A stretch of 64,000 nucleotides of DNA from Erythrobacter litoralis. Lineage in GTDB: Bacteria; Pseudomonadota; Alphaproteobacteria; Sphingomonadales; Sphingomonadaceae. Every line of letters starts with the position of its first letter. Positions within the stretch are counted from its first letter, which is position 1. The translations under genes and the position numbers were made by a program. The notes under the pieces are model-generated. The model did not search any database, had not been told where the DNA came from, and saw only the letters and a list, made by a program, of their open reading frames with translations. This document shows positions 17,496 to 27,011 of the stretch, one piece after another. The DNA is taken from positions 434,001-498,000 of the forward strand of contig NZ_SOSI01000001.1 in the NCBI RefSeq assembly GCF_029760855.1, read 5' to 3'.

Positions 17496-20072
17496 TCAAT
17501 CTATCTGCATCTCCAACGCCCCATCCCCCTCGTCGATGTGCACCGTCGAGCCGTCTGGCACCTCTCCCTGCAACAGGCGCTCGGCCAGCGGGTCTTGCAC
17601 GTAGCGTTGCACCGCGCGCTTCAGCGGTCGTGCGCCGTACACTGGATCGTAGCCCACCCGGCCGAGCCACTTCTTCGCCGCCTCCGTGAGGTCGAGCGTG
17701 ATCTTCCGGTCGCGCAATAGTTTCTGCACACGGGCAACCTGGATATCGACGATCGGCGCCATGTGCTCCTGCGCCAGGCGGTGGAAGAGGATAATCTCGT
17801 CCAGCCGGTTCAGGAATTCGGGGCGGAAATGGCCGCGCACGACGTCCATCACCTGCGGCTCGACATCCTCGACCTGCTGCTCGTCGGTCATTTGGGCAAG
17901 GTACTGGCTGCCGAGATTACTGGTCAGGATAATCAGTGTGTTCGAGAAGTCGACCACCCTGCCCTGCCCATCGGTCAGTCGCCCGTCGTCCAGCACCTGC
18001 AGCAGGACGTTGAACACGTCCGAGTGCGCCTTTTCGACCTCGTCGAACAGCACAACCTGATAGGGCCGACGACGCACAGCTTCGGTCAGCACACCGCCTT
18101 CCTCGTATCCGACATAGCCCGGAGGCGCGCCGATCAGGCGGGCGACCGCGTGCTTCTCCATGAACTCGCTCATGTCGATGCGGACCATCGCCTGGTCGTC
18201 GTCGAACAGGAATGCGGCGAGCGATTTGGTCAGTTCGGTCTTGCCGACGCCGGTGGGACCGAGGAACAGGAAGCTGCCGAGCGGCCGGTTCGGGTCCTGC
18301 AAGCCTGCCCGCGCACGGCGAACGGCCTTCGAAACCGCGTCGATAGCTTGGCTCTGGCCGATCACCCGCTTCGACAGGATATTTTCCATATCGAGCAGCT
18401 TTTCGCGCTCGCCTTCCATCATCCGATCGACCGGGATGCCCGTCCAGCGGGATACCACGCCGGCGATGTCGTCCTCGGTCACTTCCTCCTTCAGAAGCGC
18501 GTTCTCGGTCTGCCCGCTGGCTTCGGCAAGCTGCTTTTCGAGTTGCGGAATTTTGCCATATTGCAGCTCGCCCGCCTTGGCGAGGTCGCCGGCGCGCTGC
18601 GCCTGCTCCATTTCGATCCGTGCCTGGTCGAGCGCTTCCTTGACCCGCGCTTCGGCGTGGATCTTGTCACGCTCGTTCTGCCAGCGTGTGGTGAGTTCGG
18701 ACGATTGCTGCTCGAGTTCGGACAATTCCTTGCGCAGATTGGCCAGCCGATCCTGCGAGGCGCTGTCGCTTTCCTTTTGCAACGCCTGTTCCTCGATCCG
18801 CAGCTGGATGATCCGCCGGTCGAGCGCCTCGATCTCTTCGGGCTTCGACTCCACCTCCATACGGATGCGGCTGGCGGCCTCGTCCATCAGGTCGATTGCC
18901 TTGTCGGGCAGGAACCGGTTCTGGATGTAGCGATTGGAAAGCTGCGCCGCCGCGACGATCGCACCATCGGTGATGCGCACGCCGTGATGCAGCTCGTATT
19001 TGTCCTTGATGCCGCGCAGGATGCTGACCGTGTCCTCGACGCTTGGCTCGTCGATATAGACGGGCTGGAAACGTCTTTGGAGCGCGGGGTCTTTCTCGAC
19101 ATATTTCTGGTATTCGTCGAGCGTGGTCGCGCCGATGCAGTGCAGTTCGCCGCGGCTAAGCGCGGGTTTGAGCAGGTTACCTGCATCCATGCTACCTTCC
19201 GACGCACCCGCGCCGATCAGGGTGTGCATCTCGTCGATGAACAGGACGATCTGGCCTTCCGCGCCCTTCACCTCGTCGAGCACGGCTTTAAGCCGCTCTT
19301 CGAACTCGCCGCGATATTTCGCGCCGGCGATCAGCGCGCCCATGTCGAGCGCCATGAGGGTGCGGCCCTTCAGGCTATCGGGCACGTCGCCGTTGGCGAT
19401 GCGCAGGGCGAGACCTTCGGCAATCGCGGTTTTGCCGGTGCCGGGTTCGCCGATAAGGGCCGGGTTGTTCTTGGTGCGGCGGGCGAGGATCTGCACGGTG
19501 CGGCGGATTTCCTCGTCGCGGCCGATTACAGGGTCGAGTTTGCCGGCCCGCGCCGCTTCGGTTAGGTCGCGGGCATATTTCTTCATCGCGTCGTAGCTTT
19601 CTTCCGCGCCCGCGCTGTCGGCGGTGCGGCCGCCGGTCGCTTCCTGGATGGCGGCTTCCAGCGCCTTCGCATCCACGTGCGCGGATTTAAGTGCACGGCC
19701 CGCAGCGTCATCGGCCATGGTGAGCGCCTGCAGCAGCCGCTGCACCGGCACGAAGCTGTCGCCCGCCTTTTCGGCCAGTTGCTCGGCACGGTCGAGCGCG
19801 CGCACGGCGTCGTTGTCCAGTCCGGGCGTTTGCTGTGCGCCCCCGCCCGAAACGGCCGGAATCTTACCCAGCGCCGTATCGACTTCGGTGATCGCCACCC
19901 CGGGATTGCCCCCGGCGCGCTGGATCAATTGCGCAGCCATGCCTTCGCTATCTTCGAGCAAGGCTTTCAAAAGGTGCGCCGGTGTGATCCGTTGGTGGTT
20001 CATGCGGATTGCGACGGTCTGCGCGCTCTGCAGGAAACCCTTCGCGCGGTCGGTGAATTTTTCGATATTCAT
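17496..20072 (-). CDS. clpB: ATP-dependent disaggregase ClpB
   Basis: Hexameric AAA+ chaperone that solubilises aggregates with DnaK. 858 residues, standard length. An N-terminal Clp repeat domain is followed by the first ATPase (GEPGTGKTA near residue 205), the coiled-coil middle domain ([15 protein letters not shown] region, about 410-520) that separates ClpB from ClpA/ClpC, and a second ATPase with GPTGVGKTE near 605. ATG 20072 starts the family sequence [10 protein letters not shown]; the longer frame is leader. A heat-shock-like promoter lies just upstream. Confidence 0.97.
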   Translation of the reverse strand: MNIEKFTDRAKGFLQSAQTVAIRMNHQRITPAHLLKALLEDSEGMAAQLIQRAGGNPGVAITEVDTALGKIPAVSGGGAQQTPGLDNDAVRALDRAEQLAEKAGDSFVPVQRLLQALTMADDAAGRALKSAHVDAKALEAAIQEATGGRTADSAGAEESYDAMKKYARDLTEAARAGKLDPVIGRDEEIRRTVQILARRTKNNPALIGEPGTGKTAIAEGLALRIANGDVPDSLKGRTLMALDMGALIAGAKYRGEFEERLKAVLDEVKGAEGQIVLFIDEMHTLIGAGASEGSMDAGNLLKPALSRGELHCIGATTLDEYQKYVEKDPALQRRFQPVYIDEPSVEDTVSILRGIKDKYELHHGVRITDGAIVAAAQLSNRYIQNRFLPDKAIDLMDEAASRIRMEVESKPEEIEALDRRIIQLRIEEQALQKESDSASQDRLANLRKELSELEQQSSELTTRWQNERDKIHAEARVKEALDQARIEMEQAQRAGDLAKAGELQYGKIPQLEKQLAEASGQTENALLKEEVTEDDIAGVVSRWTGIPVDRMMEGEREKLLDMENILSKRVIGQSQAIDAVSKAVRRARAGLQDPNRPLGSFLFLGPTGVGKTELTKSLAAFLFDDDQAMVRIDMSEFMEKHAVARLIGAPPGYVGYEEGGVLTEAVRRRPYQVVLFDEVEKAHSDVFNVLLQVLDDGRLTDGQGRVVDFSNTLIILTSNLGSQYLAQMTDEQQVEDVEPQVMDVVRGHFRPEFLNRLDEIILFHRLAQEHMAPIVDIQVARVQKLLRDRKITLDLTEAAKKWLGRVGYDPVYGARPLKRAVQRYVQDPLAERLLQGEVPDGSTVHIDEGDGALEMQID

Positions 20073-20106
20073 ACTGTCGATTGCCCCATTGAAACTGGTA
20101 CATCCG

Positions 20107-20134
20107 ATATGGTGTTGCATAATCGCAACACAAG
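20107..20134 (-). promoter_or_regulatory. Candidate sigma-32 promoter of clpB overlapping an inverted repeat
   Basis: Read on the minus strand, CTTGTG is followed after 14 bases by CACCAT-AT, close to the heat-shock consensus CTTGAA-N14-CCCCAT. The ATG of clpB follows about 35 bases later. A 7-bp perfect inverted repeat (GTGTTGC/GCAACAC, 20112-20131) sits inside the promoter and could be a second regulator site. Confidence 0.5.
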
Positions 20135-20208
20135 ACGCTACTCCGCATGAAACGGTGTGTTAGTCGTATATAGGAGTCGAATGCGGCAAATCGCCAGAGG
20201 TGCCGGAA

Positions 20209-21657
20209 TTATTCGGCGGGTAGATGATCCAGCCCGGGGACGAGAACGGTGCGTCCTCCCCCGTATTCTTCGCGTACCACGATGATGCCTTGCCGTTCGA
20301 GATGATCGAGCAGGCGGCGGATGCGGCCCGGCGAGCTGGTGCCGTAGGCGCGGGCGATGGCGTTTTCGTCCACCTTGGTTTCCCCCGCATGGGCCGCCTT
20401 GGCGATGACGAGGAACGGGGCAAGCAGATCCTCCTCCACGCTTTCCGCAAGCCGCAGGATCGCCGATTGCGTCTGGTCCGCCAGTTCGGCGAGGCCGGCG
20501 CCCGCTATCGAAAAGCGGCGATGGAAGGCACGCATGTCGGGCATGGGGCCAATCAGGCGTTCGCGGCGGCAGCGCGTGAGGAACGTCTGGTATTGCGCGC
20601 TGGAGGACTGAAAGGCTACGCTCTCGTCGCGCGCAAGGTGGGCGATAATTTCAGCGATCCGTTCGGCCACCGTATTCGGGTTGCTATCGGGTTCGAGCGG
20701 TTCGGGCGCGACCTGCCGCGCCTCGGCCCGGTCGATCGCCTCGCTCACTTCCTCGATGCGCGGAGCGGGCGGAGGCGGCGGAGCGGTCTCTCGAATATCT
20801 GCAGCAAGGTCGCCGGTCAGCAGCGCCTCCATATCGGCGGGCGCGGTTTCGGGAAGCGCCATCAGGCCCTCTGCGCGCGCCTTCAGGCCGGAGCGCACCG
20901 GCCCGATCTTCACCGCCACAGGCAGTCGCGTGATCGCCGGTCCGAGAGCGAGGAAATGGCCGCGGTCGAGTTCGCGGATACGCTCCGCCTGGCGCCGTTC
21001 CATCCCAAGCAGGTCGGCGGCGCGGACCATGTCGATATCGAGAAAGGTGCGCCCCATCAGGAAATTCGAGGCTTCGGCGGCGACGTTCTTGGCAAGCTTT
21101 GCCAGCCGCTGCGTCGCCACGATCCCTGCCAATCCACGCTTGCGCCCGCGGCACATCAGGTTGGTCATCGCGGCCAAGGTCATGCGGCGCGTATCTTCCG
21201 CCATCTCGCCCGCCGCGACGGGGGCGAACATCTGAGCCTCGTCCACGACCACCAGCGCAGGGAACCAGTGTTCGCGCGGCGCATCGAACAGGGCGGTGAG
21301 GAATCCCGCGGCGCAGCGGATCTGCTGCTCTACTTCGAGCCCTTCCAGATCGAGCACGACGCTGGCGCGATGTTCGCGCACCCGTCGGGCAAGCGCCTCG
21401 ATCTCACCGGCGGAATAGGCCGATCCGTCGATCACGATATGGCCGAACTCGTCCGCCAGAGAGGCGAAATCGCCCTCCGGATCGATTACCACCTGTTGCA
21501 CCAGCCGGGCACTTTCCTCCAGCAACCGGCGCAGGAGGTGCGACTTCCCGCTGCCCGAATTGCCCTGAACGAGCAGCCGGGTAGCGAGCAGTTCCTCGAT
21601 ATCGAAGTCGACCGGCTTGCCGCCCGCTTCGTGTCCGATGGTGATGGTGGCTGTCAC
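20209..21657 (-). CDS. HerA/DUF87-type ATP-binding protein
   Basis: 482 residues. Walker A GNSGSGKS is near residue 33 and Walker B VVVDEAQ near 155, followed by the CRGRKRGL and ATQRLAKL segments of HerA-like ATPases. The C-terminal third contains a likely winged-helix part (AYGTSSPGRIRRLLDHLERQGI) not found in plain HerA. GTG 21657 is the only reasonable start. Soluble, cytoplasmic. It is next to clpB but separated by the clpB promoter. The cellular role of such proteins is not settled; DNA translocation is inferred from the fold. Confidence 0.75.
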   Translation of the reverse strand: MTATITIGHEAGGKPVDFDIEELLATRLLVQGNSGSGKSHLLRRLLEESARLVQQVVIDPEGDFASLADEFGHIVIDGSAYSAGEIEALARRVREHRASVVLDLEGLEVEQQIRCAAGFLTALFDAPREHWFPALVVVDEAQMFAPVAAGEMAEDTRRMTLAAMTNLMCRGRKRGLAGIVATQRLAKLAKNVAAEASNFLMGRTFLDIDMVRAADLLGMERRQAERIRELDRGHFLALGPAITRLPVAVKIGPVRSGLKARAEGLMALPETAPADMEALLTGDLAADIRETAPPPPPAPRIEEVSEAIDRAEARQVAPEPLEPDSNPNTVAERIAEIIAHLARDESVAFQSSSAQYQTFLTRCRRERLIGPMPDMRAFHRRFSIAGAGLAELADQTQSAILRLAESVEEDLLAPFLVIAKAAHAGETKVDENAIARAYGTSSPGRIRRLLDHLERQGIIVVREEYGGGRTVLVPGLDHLPAE

Positions 21658-21848
21658 GGTGGCCGGGCTAGCGAGGCGAATCCATCGGCGTGAAGGCCCC
21701 CCACGCGGTTTTGCCCATCTTATGCCGAGCGTTCTATGTCGTTGGTCCGACTATGCTTGCAGTTTCGCGTCGATCCGTAAAAGACGGTGACGCACTAAAG
21801 GTAAACCGATAGGCTACCGTCCGCACGGATTTCAGGGGAGTTGCAACA

Positions 21849-24761
21849 ATGCGTTTTCTACTCGTAACGGCAAGCACCGCCGCGCTTGCGCTATCGGCAT
21901 GTTCGACCGCGCCGATGGACAACTCGGTCGCTTCGGCATCGGAGCGCCCGACACAAGCCGCAGCCGATGTTGCGCCCCAGCCTGCCAGCCTCGACGAACT
22001 CGTGGCCGAGGTCGATATTCCCTATGAGAAGTTCACGCTCGACAATGGCCTCACCGTCGTCGTCCACGAGGATCGCAAGGCCCCGCTCGTCGGCGTTTCG
22101 GTGTGGTACGATGTCGGCTCGAAGGATGAGCCCGCCGGCAAGACCGGGTTCGCCCACCTGTTCGAACACCTAATGTTCAACGGCACCGAAAACGCGCCGG
22201 CCGACTGGTTCGAATATATCCAGCAAATGGGCGGCACCGATGTGAACGGGACGACCAACCCTGACCGCACGAATTATTTTCAGACCGTGCCGACCGGCGC
22301 GCTCGACCGGGTGCTGATGCTGGAATCCGACCGGATGGGGCACCTGCTCGAGGCAATCACGCAGGAGAAGCTCGATAACCAGCGCGGCGTGGTGCAGAAC
22401 GAGAAGCGCCAAGGCGACAACCAGCCTTTCGGCCTGCTCCGTTACGAAATATTCGAAAATCTTTTCCCCCAGGGTCATCGCTATCACCACTCGACCATCG
22501 GTTCGATGGGTGATCTCGACGCCGCTTCGATGACCGACGTGCAAAACTGGTTCAAGGATCACTACGGTCCCAACAATGCTGTGCTGGTGCTGGCCGGCGA
22601 TATCGATGCGGCAACCGCGCGCGAGAAGGTGCAGACGTGGTTCGGCGATATCCCGCGCGGCCCCGAAGTCGTGCATCCGGAAATCACGGTACCGACGCTC
22701 GATGCCCCGAAGAGCAAGGTGACGACGGACAACATCTCGACCACGCGGCTTTATCGCATGTGGACGGTCCCGGGCGAGAGCGCTGAGGAATCGGTACCGC
22801 TCAACCTTGCATCCTCCGTGCTTGGCGGTCTTGCAAGCTCGCGGCTCGACGAGGCGCTGGTGCGCAACGATCCGGTCGCGGTCAGCGTATCCTCGTTCAA
22901 TTTTACGATGAACGACGCCGGCGTGTTCCTTGTACAGGCCGATGTCGCTCCGGGGCAGGACACTGCCACGGTCGCGCAGAAGCTCGACGCTGAAATCGCC
23001 AAGTTCATCGCCGAAGGTCCGACGGCGGACGAATTGGAGCGCGCGAAGATCAGCACAATGGCCGGCGTCATTCGCGGACTGGAATCGGTCGGCGGCTTCG
23101 GCGGCAAGGCCCCGCAGCTAGCCGCGGGCGAGCTTTACATGAACGATCCGGGATTCGTCGAAAAGCAGCTTGCCCAGATGGCGGCAACGACGCCCGAAGA
23201 AGTCCGCAGCCTGATGCAGACGTGGCTGACGCGCCCCGTCTTCAATCTCGAATTCCAGCCGGGCGAGCGGACCGAAGGCGGCGAGAACCGCGGCGGTGCG
23301 GTCGTCGGCGAAGCCAATATCGCAGACATCGCTACGGCTAACTACTGCCGCCCCGAAGAATGCGACATGATGGCGATCGCGACCTTTCAGCAGGCCGACC
23401 GGGCGACCCTGCCCGATCTCGCCCCGCTCTCCAATCTCGATTTCCCCGACATCGAGCGCGCCACTCTTTCGAACGGCATGGAGGTGTATTTCGCGCAGCG
23501 CGATGCCGTCCCGACGGTTGCCGTCACTGTGGAATTCGATGCAGGCCGCGCCGCCGAAACGCGCGATACGCTCGGCACGCAGCGCCTGATGCTCAGCACG
23601 ATGGACGAGGGAACGCAGCGCCTTACCGCGAACGAATTTGCGATCGCGCAGGAACGGCTGGGGGCCAACCTGTATAACGGTTTCGATGCCGATTGGACCA
23701 CGTTCTCGCTGGCCGGGCTCGCACCCAATCTGGCGCCTTCGCTCGAACTACTGGCAGAATACATCCGCCAGCCGGGTTTTCGTGCTGACGATATCCAGCG
23801 CAAGCGCACCCAGTTGCAGAACGCGCTCAGTGCCGAATTGAAGGACCCGAACAGCATCGCCGATCGCGCGCTTCGCAGCACGCTTTATGCCGATCATCCG
23901 TATGGTCTTCCCAGTTCCGGTCTTGGAACGGAAGTAACTCTTCAAAACCTCGAAGCAGCCGATCTCCAGCGGTTCCACGATACGTGGCTGCGTCCGGATA
24001 ATGCGCGCATCTATGTCGTCGGCGATACGAACCTCGCCGAAGTCACCCGCCTTCTCGAAGCGAGCTTCGGGAATTGGCAGGCACCCGGCACCGCCATTCC
24101 GCAGCGCAACTATGGCGCGGCCATTCCGGCGGCGAAACAGCGCGTGGTGTTGATCGACCGGCCCAATTCGCCGCAATCGATCATCTATGGCGGCAGCGTT
24201 CTGGGGCTGAGTGGCCGAACGGACGATCTCACGATCCTCAACGCGTCGAACCAGGCCCTGAGCGGCGGCTTCCTCGCCCGCGTCAACATGAACTTGCGCG
24301 AAGACAAGGGCTGGTCCTACGGGGCGGGCGGCGGCGTCGGCACGGCGCTCGACCGGGTCTTCTACGGCGTGCGCGCACCGGTCCAGGCCGATCGCACCGC
24401 TGATTCGATCAGCGAGATCCGGCGTGAGATCAACGACTTCACCGACAGCCGAGGCGTGCAGGCCAACGAACTGGAGCGGATCGTCAATTCCAACATGCGC
24501 GATCTTCCGGGCCGGTTCGAAACGGCATCCGACGTGCTGAGCGGATTGACCTATATCGTGCGCTACAACCGCAACGACGACTATTACGAAACGCTTGCGG
24601 GAACCTATGGCAGCCTGACCGCACCGCAGCTCGACGCCATCGCCCGCGAAAATTTCGACGAAGGCAATCTCGTCTATGTCGTGGTGGGCGATGCGGACGT
24701 GGTGCGCCCGCAGCTCGAAAGCCTCGGCCTCGATGTCGAGGAACGTTCGCTCGAACAGTAG
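21849..24761 (+). CDS. M16-family zinc protease lipoprotein (two-domain)
   Basis: 970 residues with two M16 halves, as in pitrilysin-like proteins. A lipobox LSAC places the lipid-modified Cys at residue 18, so it is probably anchored in the envelope. The inverted zinc motif H103-LFE-H107 is in the first half with the downstream glutamate in the following helix (NEKRQ region); the second half has no such motif and is the usual inactive partner. It probably degrades peptides in the periplasm. No clear operon partner; a small protein gene follows after a palindromic gap. Confidence 0.92.
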   Translation: MRFLLVTASTAALALSACSTAPMDNSVASASERPTQAAADVAPQPASLDELVAEVDIPYEKFTLDNGLTVVVHEDRKAPLVGVSVWYDVGSKDEPAGKTGFAHLFEHLMFNGTENAPADWFEYIQQMGGTDVNGTTNPDRTNYFQTVPTGALDRVLMLESDRMGHLLEAITQEKLDNQRGVVQNEKRQGDNQPFGLLRYEIFENLFPQGHRYHHSTIGSMGDLDAASMTDVQNWFKDHYGPNNAVLVLAGDIDAATAREKVQTWFGDIPRGPEVVHPEITVPTLDAPKSKVTTDNISTTRLYRMWTVPGESAEESVPLNLASSVLGGLASSRLDEALVRNDPVAVSVSSFNFTMNDAGVFLVQADVAPGQDTATVAQKLDAEIAKFIAEGPTADELERAKISTMAGVIRGLESVGGFGGKAPQLAAGELYMNDPGFVEKQLAQMAATTPEEVRSLMQTWLTRPVFNLEFQPGERTEGGENRGGAVVGEANIADIATANYCRPEECDMMAIATFQQADRATLPDLAPLSNLDFPDIERATLSNGMEVYFAQRDAVPTVAVTVEFDAGRAAETRDTLGTQRLMLSTMDEGTQRLTANEFAIAQERLGANLYNGFDADWTTFSLAGLAPNLAPSLELLAEYIRQPGFRADDIQRKRTQLQNALSAELKDPNSIADRALRSTLYADHPYGLPSSGLGTEVTLQNLEAADLQRFHDTWLRPDNARIYVVGDTNLAEVTRLLEASFGNWQAPGTAIPQRNYGAAIPAAKQRVVLIDRPNSPQSIIYGGSVLGLSGRTDDLTILNASNQALSGGFLARVNMNLREDKGWSYGAGGGVGTALDRVFYGVRAPVQADRTADSISEIRREINDFTDSRGVQANELERIVNSNMRDLPGRFETASDVLSGLTYIVRYNRNDDYYETLAGTYGSLTAPQLDAIARENFDEGNLVYVVVGDADVVRPQLESLGLDVEERSLEQ

Positions 24762-24766
24762 AGTTA

Positions 24767-24818
24767 TTGACATAAGTGTCAGCAAATAAGATCGGCGGGT
24801 CGATCGATCCGCCGATCG
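24767..24818 (+). promoter_or_regulatory. Operator-like repeat and palindrome upstream of the 101-aa protein
   Basis: TGACA-TAAG-TGTCA (24768-24781) is a perfect inverted repeat overlapping a TTGACA -35-like hexamer. A second near-perfect palindrome of 29 bases (24790-24818) built on GATCGGCGG/CCGCCGATC follows and ends just before the ribosome site. The second could be the terminator of the M16 gene although it has no T-run, or a leader hairpin. Confidence 0.4.
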
Positions 24819-24837
24819 CAATCAGAGGAGAATACAC

Positions 24838-25143
24838 ATGTCCGTAGCCGGAACCTACGATACCGTCGTCAAAAGCCCGATGGGCGATCAGAAGGGCACC
24901 TTCACCGTCGTCCCCGGCGATGACGGCAAGACCTTTACCGGATCCATGGCAGGCGGCCTCGGCTCGATGGACGTGAAGGACGGCACCATCGACGGCGACA
25001 CGTTGAACTGGAAGATGGACATGACTTCGCCAATGCCGATGACGCTGGACTGCAAGGCCGACGTCAATGGCGACCAGCTGACCGGCACCGTCAATGCCGG
25101 CGCCTTCGGCGACATGCCGTTGACGGGCGAACGAAAAGGCTGA
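24838..25143 (+). CDS. Small conserved protein of unknown function, 101 aa
   Basis: Starts MSVAGTYDTVVKSPMGDQKG and is made of short beta-strand repeats with Gly/Asp turns (TFTVVPGDDGKTFTG, GTIDGDTLNWKMDM, ADVNGDQLTGTVN). No signal peptide. A strong GGAGGAG ribosome site lies 8 bases before the ATG and a terminator follows, so it is a monocistronic, probably well expressed gene. I recall similar hypothetical proteins in sphingomonads but no function. Confidence 0.7.
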   Translation: MSVAGTYDTVVKSPMGDQKGTFTVVPGDDGKTFTGSMAGGLGSMDVKDGTIDGDTLNWKMDMTSPMPMTLDCKADVNGDQLTGTVNAGAFGDMPLTGERKG

Positions 25144-25162
25144 TCATTTTCGCCGAAACAGG

Positions 25163-25197
25163 AAAGGGCCGCCGGATATGCTCCGGCGGCCCTTTTT
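25163..25197 (+). terminator. Terminator after the 101-aa protein, convergent with the next gene
   Basis: 14-bp perfect stem (25163-25176 with 25182-25195) with TATGC loop and a TTTTTCTT tail. The AAA/TTT ends also suit the convergent minus-strand transcript. Confidence 0.9.
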
Positions 25198-25216
25198 CTT
25201 CTCCAAGCTTGGAATC

Positions 25217-25813
25217 CTAGAAGCGGACGCTCGCCATGATCCGTTCCGCTTTGGCAAGATCGCGATCGTAGAAATACGTCGCCGGCGCGGTGTAGCTTAT
25301 CATGTGAAGCTCGCCGTTGACGATCGAGCCGACGGCCATCCCCTTTCGCAAAAGCGGGCTGCCGTCGATCGAATATTCATATTCGAAACGGACCGCCTGA
25401 TGGCCGCCCAGCGTCGTCGGTGCGACGTTCGTCGTCGTGAAAGCCGAGGTGTTCAGAGCGAGCCGGATCGAGCTTTCCATGAATTCCGGAACCTCGGTCA
25501 GATCCATGCTACCGTCGAATTTCGGGAGGGGCTGAGCCTTCTTGTTCGCATCCTTGTAGAGCGTTTCGCCCTTCTTCAGACCCGAGACGAAATACATTTC
25601 GTTGAGATTGATCCCGTCGAGGGTCCAGATCTCGCTCTTTTTTACCGGACGGACCGACCAGCGGTTCCAATCCTCGCCGGGAGTGACCACCATCGCACTC
25701 TTTGCGACTTTTACCGGCTCGCCGTTGTCGATGAGCTTCCAGCCAGCAAGAGCCGGAGTGGCAGCGGAAAAGAACAGCGCAGCAGCCGCGCTTGCTCCGA
25801 TAAACTTGTTCAT
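25217..25813 (-). CDS. Exported protein of unknown function
   Basis: 198 residues with a signal peptide ending near residue 23 (AATPALAG). The mature part is beta-rich, with WKLIDNGEPVKVAKSAM and a C-terminal SYTAPATYFYDRDL. I do not recognise the family. ATG 25813 has GGAGGG upstream and overlaps the stop of the M48 protease gene (ATGA), so the two are co-translated; this suggests a shared envelope role. Confidence 0.7.
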   Translation of the reverse strand: MNKFIGASAAAALFFSAATPALAGWKLIDNGEPVKVAKSAMVVTPGEDWNRWSVRPVKKSEIWTLDGINLNEMYFVSGLKKGETLYKDANKKAQPLPKFDGSMDLTEVPEFMESSIRLALNTSAFTTTNVAPTTLGGHQAVRFEYEYSIDGSPLLRKGMAVGSIVNGELHMISYTAPATYFYDRDLAKAERIMASVRF

Positions 25814-26982
25814 TCGATCCCTCCTAAAATCATCGTAATCATCGCGTGATCGGCAGCGTCCGGCGCTTGCATCAGATAGCGCCGCAAATCGCCTGCTGCT
25901 TCGCCGTCCCGGTCCAGCTTTCGCAGGGCCAGCCCGCGACCGCGCCACAGTTCAGGCAAGTCGCCTCCGTCGGCGATCGCTTCGCTATAATATCGCACTG
26001 CCAGTTCCAGATCGGCCGGTGTGCCCTTCCGGCGCTGCAATTCGGCGCGTCCATAGTTCAGCCACGGGGTCCAGCCGTTTGCCTTCGCCATGGAATCCAG
26101 CAGGAATTCGCTGGCTCCGTCATCATTCATTTTCAGCTGGTCGTCGAGGAAGACCGGCCACCAGGCGCGCATCGCGACCTTGAAGGCGTCCGCCCCGTTT
26201 TGATGCGGAGTTCCGGGCTGCTCTAGCGATTGTTCGCGCAAATAGGCGACGCGCTCAGCACTCGCCGGATGACTTGCGAAGAGACCGCTTTTGGTCGAAC
26301 GCTTTTTTACCTTCTTACCGCGCCCCACACGGGTGGCATCGCCCTCGTCGAGGATTTGCTCCCACAATACGGCGGCCTCGCGCGTGTCGTATCCGGCGCG
26401 CGCCATCATCTGCAAACCGCCCTTGTCGGCCAGCCGCTCCTGATCGCGCGAGAACTTGAAGATCGAACCGAGCAGGCCGATGGACGCGATGAGGCCGATG
26501 CCGGTAAAGGCAAGCCAGGATGCGGCATTCGACTTGCTCTTGGCATCGCGAAACAGTTTCACGCTATGCCGATCCTCGAAATGCGCAAACTCGTGCCCGA
26601 GGACGGCCGCGAGCTGGGCCTCATTCTGGGTGCGCAGCAACAGGCCGGACCAGATCTGCATGATACCGTTCGGCGCCATCGAGGCGTTGAAGTGAGGCGT
26701 ATGCGTTACATACAGCCGAATGGGGGCGCACTCCGCTTCGCCCACGGTCTTGCAGAGAACGCTGCGCACGTAGGCGTTCAAGGCCTCGTCGTGGATGACA
26801 GTGCGCGAGGACTTAAGTCCCCGCTCGTATTCGTCCATCTGCAGCCATAGGCCGCGTTCGAGATCGTCTTCGGGCTGATAGCTTTCGGGCATTTCTGCCC
26901 AGCTCGCCCGCGCGGCGGCGTGGCCGACCGGTTGCAAAACCAGCCCGACCACTGCCGCCGTCGTCAAAAATCGCCGCACCAT
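25810..26982 (-). CDS. M48-family periplasmic metalloprotease
   Basis: 390 residues with an N-terminal signal peptide (about residues 1-23). Zinc motif H130-EFA-H134 and third ligand region RDQERLADKGG. A hydrophobic pair GIGLIASIGLLGSI lies between them. The C-terminal half looks like TPR-like helices (AVRYYSEAIADG), similar to BepA-type proteases that watch outer membrane protein assembly. It is between two exported proteins on the same strand. The precise substrate is unknown. Confidence 0.88.
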   Translation of the reverse strand: MVRRFLTTAAVVGLVLQPVGHAAARASWAEMPESYQPEDDLERGLWLQMDEYERGLKSSRTVIHDEALNAYVRSVLCKTVGEAECAPIRLYVTHTPHFNASMAPNGIMQIWSGLLLRTQNEAQLAAVLGHEFAHFEDRHSVKLFRDAKSKSNAASWLAFTGIGLIASIGLLGSIFKFSRDQERLADKGGLQMMARAGYDTREAAVLWEQILDEGDATRVGRGKKVKKRSTKSGLFASHPASAERVAYLREQSLEQPGTPHQNGADAFKVAMRAWWPVFLDDQLKMNDDGASEFLLDSMAKANGWTPWLNYGRAELQRRKGTPADLELAVRYYSEAIADGGDLPELWRGRGLALRKLDRDGEAAGDLRRYLMQAPDAADHAMITMILGGIE

Positions 26983-27011
26983 GGCGCCGTCTCCTCAGCG
27001 AAGCTGCTGTA

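Noticed and set aside
17763-19565. 600-codon plus-strand frame
   Set aside because: Antisense shadow of clpB with no domain signal.
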